The position numbers and the translations under genes were made by a program. Shown here piece by piece: positions 7,919 to 11,360 of a stretch of DNA of 11,360 nucleotides (position 1 is its first letter; each line of letters starts with the position of its first letter). The stretch is from NCBI GenBank assembly GCA_002413665.1, contig DHXK01000102.1:3882-15241 (forward strand). Reading direction: 5' to 3'. The stretch is from Legionellales bacterium UBA5158. Lineage in GTDB: Bacteria; Pseudomonadota; Gammaproteobacteria; DSM-16500. The notes beneath the pieces were generated by a model that had not been told where the DNA came from, made no database searches, and saw only the letters and a program-made list of their open reading frames with translations.

Positions 7919-9025
7919 TTATTTTTGTATTTCGCCCACCATAAAACGATAAACAAAGTTTGATTCTTCATTTTCTAACTTGTTTTCTAGCTGCTCATCT
8001 CTACGGAAAATGTTTTTCAATGGTTCATTAATATGTCGCTTACTGATGAATTCTCTTATGCAAAAGCGGGCATTAGGCTTAGCGCCATTATGAATGCTTT
8101 GTAACAACTTATCAAAAACTTCTTGCGGCATGTATGAAGCAATATCTGACATAGAAAAACAATTAAATTTATCTGTTGCGTGATTATTAAGATAATCAAT
8201 AATATTGCCTGTTTTATAATTCAAACGCTGGGTATTTTTGCGTATTTTTGTATACCCTTCAAACGTTAAGTAAGGAAAATAAGCCTCAGGTAGTGCTTTG
8301 CCCAAAAACATTAACTGTAATAACACACTTTTGCGTGCAAGATTATTCTGTAAATAAGATAGCATTTTTTGATAAATATATTTACCAGGCTGCTGATCAT
8401 ATTCTACAAATGAATTTAATCCAGGATCATTAAATATTAATTTAGAGAATTTCGGGTTGAGTAATAATTCAAACATCTTACGCCATGAAGGCGTATCCCA
8501 CTCTTGAACTATAAATTCACGTTGTGACTTAAGATCTGTAAAAGTAAATAGTGTTTTATTTTTTTTGTGGCGGATAAGATTCAGAAATTTTGAACCAAAG
8601 TAAGTAAGACGCTCCACTCGGCCCTGATAAATGACACCACGCTCTATCATTTTTTTATTTTGTTCCCAATGCGCAGCTGCTACGGGAGATAAGTGAGATT
8701 TTAAATATTTAAAAATATCGTAACGATGGATGGTGGACTCTCCACCTAAAAAAGCTAAATACTTTTCAAAATCTAATTGTTCTATAGCAGCAATCTTTAA
8801 TTCAAGAAGATAGTTTTGAATACGATTCATATCAACAGAAACAATTTCTGTGCAATCCGTCATAAGTAAATGTAACGCTCTATCACCACTGGCAGTCACA
8901 CAAATAACAGAATCTCCAGGATTCACGCGCAAGGCCTGTTCTTCAACACTCCAATCTTCGTTACCTAGACTATAATTTAGATAATTATAAAAATCCATTT
9001 CACCAATCTTTTGAAGGTTAAACAT
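7919..9025 (-). CDS. DUF3419 / BtaA-like 3-amino-3-carboxypropyl transferase
   Basis: This 368-residue soluble protein resembles the DUF3419 family, whose characterised member BtaA moves the 3-amino-3-carboxypropyl group of S-adenosylmethionine to diacylglycerol, making the homoserine ether head group of betaine lipids. The evidence is the N-terminal FYNYLNYSLGNEDWSVEE, the SAM-binding loop VICVTASGDRALHLL (40-54), the acidic ribose-binding strand VSVDMNRIQNYLLELKIAAI (62-81), and the late motif FNCFSMSDIASYMP (287-300). No signal peptide or membrane span is present, so it is probably cytoplasmic at the membrane face. A BtaB-type N-methyltransferase is not in the window, so the end product need not be DGTS. 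It is the first gene of a three-gene operon with a sterol reductase and an MMPL transporter. The ATG at 9025 lacks a Shine-Dalgarno sequence; translation could begin leaderless or at the ATG at 8998. The acceptor molecule is unknown. Confidence 0.85.
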   Translation of the reverse strand: MFNLQKIGEMDFYNYLNYSLGNEDWSVEEQALRVNPGDSVICVTASGDRALHLLMTDCTEIVSVDMNRIQNYLLELKIAAIEQLDFEKYLAFLGGESTIHRYDIFKYLKSHLSPVAAAHWEQNKKMIERGVIYQGRVERLTYFGSKFLNLIRHKKNKTLFTFTDLKSQREFIVQEWDTPSWRKMFELLLNPKFSKLIFNDPGLNSFVEYDQQPGKYIYQKMLSYLQNNLARKSVLLQLMFLGKALPEAYFPYLTFEGYTKIRKNTQRLNYKTGNIIDYLNNHATDKFNCFSMSDIASYMPQEVFDKLLQSIHNGAKPNARFCIREFISKRHINEPLKNIFRRDEQLENKLENEESNFVYRFMVGEIQK

Positions 9026-9040
9026 CCATGCTAATATACT
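9011..9040 (+). promoter_or_regulatory. Probable promoter of the dioxygenase gene
   Basis: TTGAAG (9011-9016), an 18-base spacer and TATACT (9035-9040) give a reasonable sigma-70 promoter reading rightwards into the dioxygenase gene. The -35 lies inside the first codons of the opposing DUF3419 gene. On the - strand the same bases offer TATATT (9038 down to 9033), so the two divergent genes may have interlocking -10 elements. Match to consensus is 4/6 and 5/6. Confidence 0.45.
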
Positions 9041-9072
9041 GTGATGTGAATTTGCAAGGACGCAATTAAAAG

Positions 9073-10074
9073 ATGATGAAAATTAATAGGTTGAGTATTA
9101 CAGAAGCCTTTCCTGTCTTCATTTCCTCTACCTGTAAAAATGCAACTAAACAGGATCTCAGTGATATTATTGAGGATCATAAAAATTTATTTCATGAATT
9201 ATTATTAAAACATGGTGCTTTGGTTTTTCGTAACTTTGCGATCAATAACGCGACCGATTTTTCAGATATCATTGAGTCATTAGAGCTGGGTAACTTTGTT
9301 AATTATGTCGGTGGTGATAGTCCGCGTGATAAAGTAAAAGATAAAGTGTATACGTCTACTGAAGCTCCTGCGAATCTACACATACCATTACATCAAGAAC
9401 TCTCCTTTATCAAAAATCATCCTAAGCATATCTATTTTTACTGTGAAGTAGAACCAGAAGTCGGTGGTGCAACGATAATTGGAGATGCAAGACGCGTACT
9501 TAAATCTATCCATCCTTCCGTCAAAGAACAGTTCCAACAAAAAGGTTTAACCTATGTTTCTCATTACTTTCATCAGAGCAAGCTGATGGAGCTTGTTAAC
9601 CGTATTCAACGCTCACATAAGTCTTGGCCTGAGGTTTTTGAAACATATAGCAAGCAAGACGTAGAAAAAATGTGCCTTACAAATGAATTTGATTGGCAGT
9701 GGCTGAAGCATGACTGGCTGGAAATACAACAAACCCGACCTGCCACGCTATCTCATCCATCAACACAGGAAGACGTTTGGTTTAATCAGGCCCACCTTTA
9801 TGACTTTAATCCTAAACTATTAGGGTGGAAAAGGTACCTTGCAGCCAAACTATTCTATATGCGTAAATCTATGCGTTTACATGAGATCATGTTTGCCGAT
9901 AAAAGCCTGATACCACGTCAATCACTTTATCATGTGTTAGATGTATTAAATCAAAGTACTGTTTCATTTCCTTGGAAACGAGGGGATGTCATGGTGTTAG
10001 ATAATATACTATCTATGCATGGGAGAGCGCCGTTTAGTGGAAAGCGACGCATTTTAACGGCTTTGACTGCTTAA
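9073..10074 (+). CDS. TauD/TfdA-family Fe(II)/2-oxoglutarate dioxygenase
   Basis: This 333-residue cytoplasmic enzyme has the fold's metal triad: H107-x-E109 in HIPLHQELSF and distal H316 in NILSMHGRAPFSGKRRIL, with R325/R326 placed to bind the 2-oxoglutarate carboxylate. Other family marks are HGALVFRNFAI (47-57), YFYCEVEPEVGGATIIGD (121-138) and VWFNQAHLYD (235-244). The Glu in place of Asp in HxE and the overall pattern resemble SyrP-like hydroxylases that tailor amino-acid or lipid-linked products more than taurine dioxygenase itself. The substrate cannot be read from sequence. It is divergent from the DUF3419-sterol reductase-MMPL operon with 47 nt between start codons, which hints at co-regulation and a shared pathway (inference). 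AAGGA (9056-9060) is 12 bases before the first ATG; the adjacent second ATG at 9076 is equally possible. Its stop codon overlaps that of the opposing membrane-protein gene. Confidence 0.9.
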   Translation: MMKINRLSITEAFPVFISSTCKNATKQDLSDIIEDHKNLFHELLLKHGALVFRNFAINNATDFSDIIESLELGNFVNYVGGDSPRDKVKDKVYTSTEAPANLHIPLHQELSFIKNHPKHIYFYCEVEPEVGGATIIGDARRVLKSIHPSVKEQFQQKGLTYVSHYFHQSKLMELVNRIQRSHKSWPEVFETYSKQDVEKMCLTNEFDWQWLKHDWLEIQQTRPATLSHPSTQEDVWFNQAHLYDFNPKLLGWKRYLAAKLFYMRKSMRLHEIMFADKSLIPRQSLYHVLDVLNQSTVSFPWKRGDVMVLDNILSMHGRAPFSGKRRILTALTA

Positions 10075-10733
10075 AAACGATAGGCTAAACGCAAAAAACC
10101 AGAATAAAGAAAAGGCACAAAATCTTCAGCTGGATCTAATTCTGATTCGCCATAACCACCCGTGTAATTCACTCCTACCTCAGCTGCGAGGTGCTCAGTC
10201 AAATTATAGTTAAAGCCCACCCCAAAGGTAGGGCTTAACCTCCAGCGATCTGTGATCACGTCGTATCGATGCAACGCAGCAGCACCAGCGGAAGAATATG
10301 CTCTTACTTTAGTGTTAGGAATGATTAACATAAATTTAGCAACTAATGCAGCGCTTTCTGTTTTAGTTGTAAACGCAAGACGACCATCATGATTAAAAGC
10401 AAACAAACTCATACTATCAAAATTTACTTTTGCAGTGGGATAGCGGGTATAACTTCCTTCGAATGCAAAGACGGGAATAAGTTCATATCCTGCAAATACG
10501 CCCCATACAGCCCCCCCTTCTGTCACACTTGTGGGAGTAGACATACTCATTGCAACACTAGCTTTGTTTTCGGATGGTACTAATTGACCCCAAGTTGTTG
10601 AACCGTAGCCACCTGTAACACCCACATATAACGGATGAGAGAAATTATCCATAGGTTGGGATAGAGCTAGATTAGATATAAGGCTTGAAGTAAAAATAAG
10701 AAAAAATATTGGTAATTTTTTTTTATTGGTCAT
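10071..10733 (-). CDS. Outer-membrane beta-barrel protein (OmpA-like 8-strand)
   Basis: This 220-residue protein starts with a clear signal peptide (basic NKKK, hydrophobic LPIFFLIFTSSLISNLA, probable cleavage after ALS at residue 25). The mature part shows alternating-residue strands about 34-44, 74-86, 89-98, 117-136, 142-160, 165-179, 182-195 and 208-220, a count that suits a small eight-stranded barrel. It ends in LRLAYRF, the terminal-Phe signal recognised by the BAM machinery. It probably belongs to the broad outer-membrane beta-barrel (OMP_b-brl) family; its specific role in adhesion, invasion or envelope stability is unknown. Seven consecutive G residues on the coding strand at codons 73-75 are a possible slippage site. 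It lies downstream of the cysteine-rich secreted gene on the same strand, with a hairpin between them, and converges on the dioxygenase gene, overlapping its stop. Confidence 0.88.
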   Translation of the reverse strand: MTNKKKLPIFFLIFTSSLISNLALSQPMDNFSHPLYVGVTGGYGSTTWGQLVPSENKASVAMSMSTPTSVTEGGAVWGVFAGYELIPVFAFEGSYTRYPTAKVNFDSMSLFAFNHDGRLAFTTKTESAALVAKFMLIIPNTKVRAYSSAGAAALHRYDVITDRWRLSPTFGVGFNYNLTEHLAAEVGVNYTGGYGESELDPAEDFVPFLYSGFLRLAYRF

Positions 10734-10758
10734 AAATACTCATCAACTTAGAAAGTAA

Positions 10759-10780
10759 TAGAGTGGATTTCACCACTCTA
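10759..10780 (-). terminator. Perfect 8-bp hairpin, probable terminator or attenuator
   Basis: TAGAGTGG-ATTTCA-CCACTCTA is a perfect 8-bp inverted repeat with a 6-base loop, 34 bases downstream of the cysteine-rich gene stop. Read on the - strand it is followed by TTACTTTCT, a modest U-rich tail, so it probably ends or attenuates that transcript. Only 25 bases separate it from the start of the outer-membrane gene, so it could also act in the leader of that gene. On the + strand CTTTTCTTATT follows it, so it may work in both directions. Confidence 0.5.
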
Positions 10781-10813
10781 CTTTTCTTATTAACTATTTG
10801 TATAAGCGATTAA

Positions 10814-11197
10814 TCAACATGCTCTTCCGGTTGAACTACACAAGCCACCGGTTGAATCAGTACCACCTATACGATAACAGTTCCAATCATTGACGCAATT
10901 TTGTATTGAAGTATCATGCTGGTATTCACACGCTTTTTGTATTGAACCAAACATGCTCACCATGCGTTGATATAAAAGACTCATGTCTTGGCACATTCCT
11001 GCAGGTAATCCGGAAGAAACACAATGACACTGTGCCACAGCTTTAAACGTAGGACAAAAATTTGGATCTGTAGTAGGAGTAGCTTGGCCACAAGCTAATA
11101 CAGCTGTACTCGTCAGGAGTGTTTTAGGCATTGCATTGCCTGATAGTGAGAAACCAAATGCGCACAACAGACTAACTATTAAAATAGATTTTTTCAT
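10814..11197 (-). CDS. Small secreted cysteine-rich protein, unknown function
   Basis: This 127-residue protein has a strong signal peptide (MKKSILIVSLLCAFGFSLSGNA, probable cleavage after A22), predicting export to the periplasm or beyond. The mature chain of about 105 residues holds ten cysteines: C36, C48, C57, C59, C69, C90, C101, C107, C120 and the final residue C127. The even number suggests up to five disulfide bonds. The spacing includes CHC at 57-59 and a Gly/Ser/Thr-rich end (GGTDSTGGLCSSTGRAC). I do not recognise the family. C36 follows LLTSTAVLA but is too far from the signal peptide for a normal lipobox, so it is not called a lipoprotein. The start is supported by GAGGA at 11207-11211, nine bases upstream, with AAGGAAG also adjoining the ATG. 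It precedes an outer-membrane barrel gene on the same strand; a shared cell-surface role is only a guess. Confidence 0.85.
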   Translation of the reverse strand: MKKSILIVSLLCAFGFSLSGNAMPKTLLTSTAVLACGQATPTTDPNFCPTFKAVAQCHCVSSGLPAGMCQDMSLLYQRMVSMFGSIQKACEYQHDTSIQNCVNDWNCYRIGGTDSTGGLCSSTGRAC

Positions 11198-11233
11198 CTT
11201 CCTTGATCCTCATGAATAGCCTATAAGCAATCG

Positions 11234-11263
11234 ATTGTATGTTATCTTTACTTCTCATAGCAA
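11234..11263 (-). promoter_or_regulatory. Candidate promoter of the cysteine-rich protein gene
   Basis: On the - strand TTGCTA (11263 down to 11258), an 18-base spacer and TACAAT (11239 down to 11234) resemble a sigma-70 promoter (4/6 and 5/6 matches). A transcript would begin around 11227, leaving about 30 bases of leader that include the GAGGA ribosome binding site. Two short palindromes flank or overlap it: CAATCGATTG at 11228-11237 and AATCATATGATT at 11269-11280. Beyond it, to the window edge, I see no supported gene. Confidence 0.35.
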
Positions 11264-11360
11264 ATAAAAATCATATGATTCTTGATACTATGACTTCTTT
11301 ATTAGTGTTACAAACATTTTCTGATTATATTTTCATTAGTCACTGACCTCTGCTTTAGAA

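Noticed and set aside
10389..10583. A cysteine-containing 64-codon open frame on the + strand
   Set aside because: It lies opposite the outer-membrane barrel gene, whose signal peptide, strands and terminal Phe are convincing.
10919..11130. Lipoprotein call for the cysteine-rich protein on the basis of LACGQ at residues 34-38
   Set aside because: The lipobox-like LAC lies at residue 36, after a good signal peptidase I site at residue 22, and the stretch between is not a continuous hydrophobic signal core.
11228..11280. Palindromes CAATCGATTG and AATCATATGATT as operators
   Set aside because: Perfect palindromes of 10-12 bases are expected several times by chance in an AT-rich window of this size; only their closeness to a candidate promoter is suggestive.
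11275..11346. A 23-codon open frame on the + strand near the right edge
   Set aside because: No ribosome binding site, very short, and no recognisable composition.

Overview
The window is AT-rich, densely coded DNA that looks like an intracellular gammaproteobacterium of the Legionellales/Coxiella type. The pointers are a eukaryote-like sterol reductase in a bacterial operon, three large AT-rich orphan genes that resemble secreted effectors, and otherwise Gram-negative envelope genes (an outer-membrane beta-barrel and an RND/MMPL transporter). From memory, unchecked, DHCR7-like genes are known from Coxiella burnetii and Candidatus Berkiella. The genus assignment is inference only.

Layout. 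Bases 1-4281 (+ strand): three consecutive genes of unknown function. The first is cut by the left window edge and has Sel1/TPR-like helical repeats. The second has a Ser/Thr/Ala/Pro-rich linker and a basic C-terminal tail. The third is a 635-residue mostly helical protein with one short hydrophobic segment close to its C-terminus. None has an export signal peptide, and they could be type IV secretion substrates, which is not shown.

Bases 9025-4344 (- strand): a tight three-gene operon. It encodes a DUF3419/BtaA-like 3-amino-3-carboxypropyl transferase, then (11 nt later) a DHCR7-type sterol reductase of the ERG4/ERG24 family, then (21 nt later) a 12-TM MMPL/RND transporter. A TauD/TfdA-type Fe(II)/2-oxoglutarate dioxygenase (9073-10074, +) is divergently transcribed from a 47-nt shared intergenic region. 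Together they look like a lipid or sterol modification and export module. This is the most interesting part of the window.

Bases 10071-11197 (- strand): an eight-stranded outer-membrane barrel protein, converging on the dioxygenase gene with overlapping stop codons, and upstream of it a small secreted protein with ten cysteines in the predicted mature chain. A perfect hairpin lies between these two genes. The remaining 160 bases at the right edge hold a plausible promoter for the cysteine-rich gene and no supported gene.

No tRNA, rRNA, CRISPR array, insertion sequence or prophage gene was seen.
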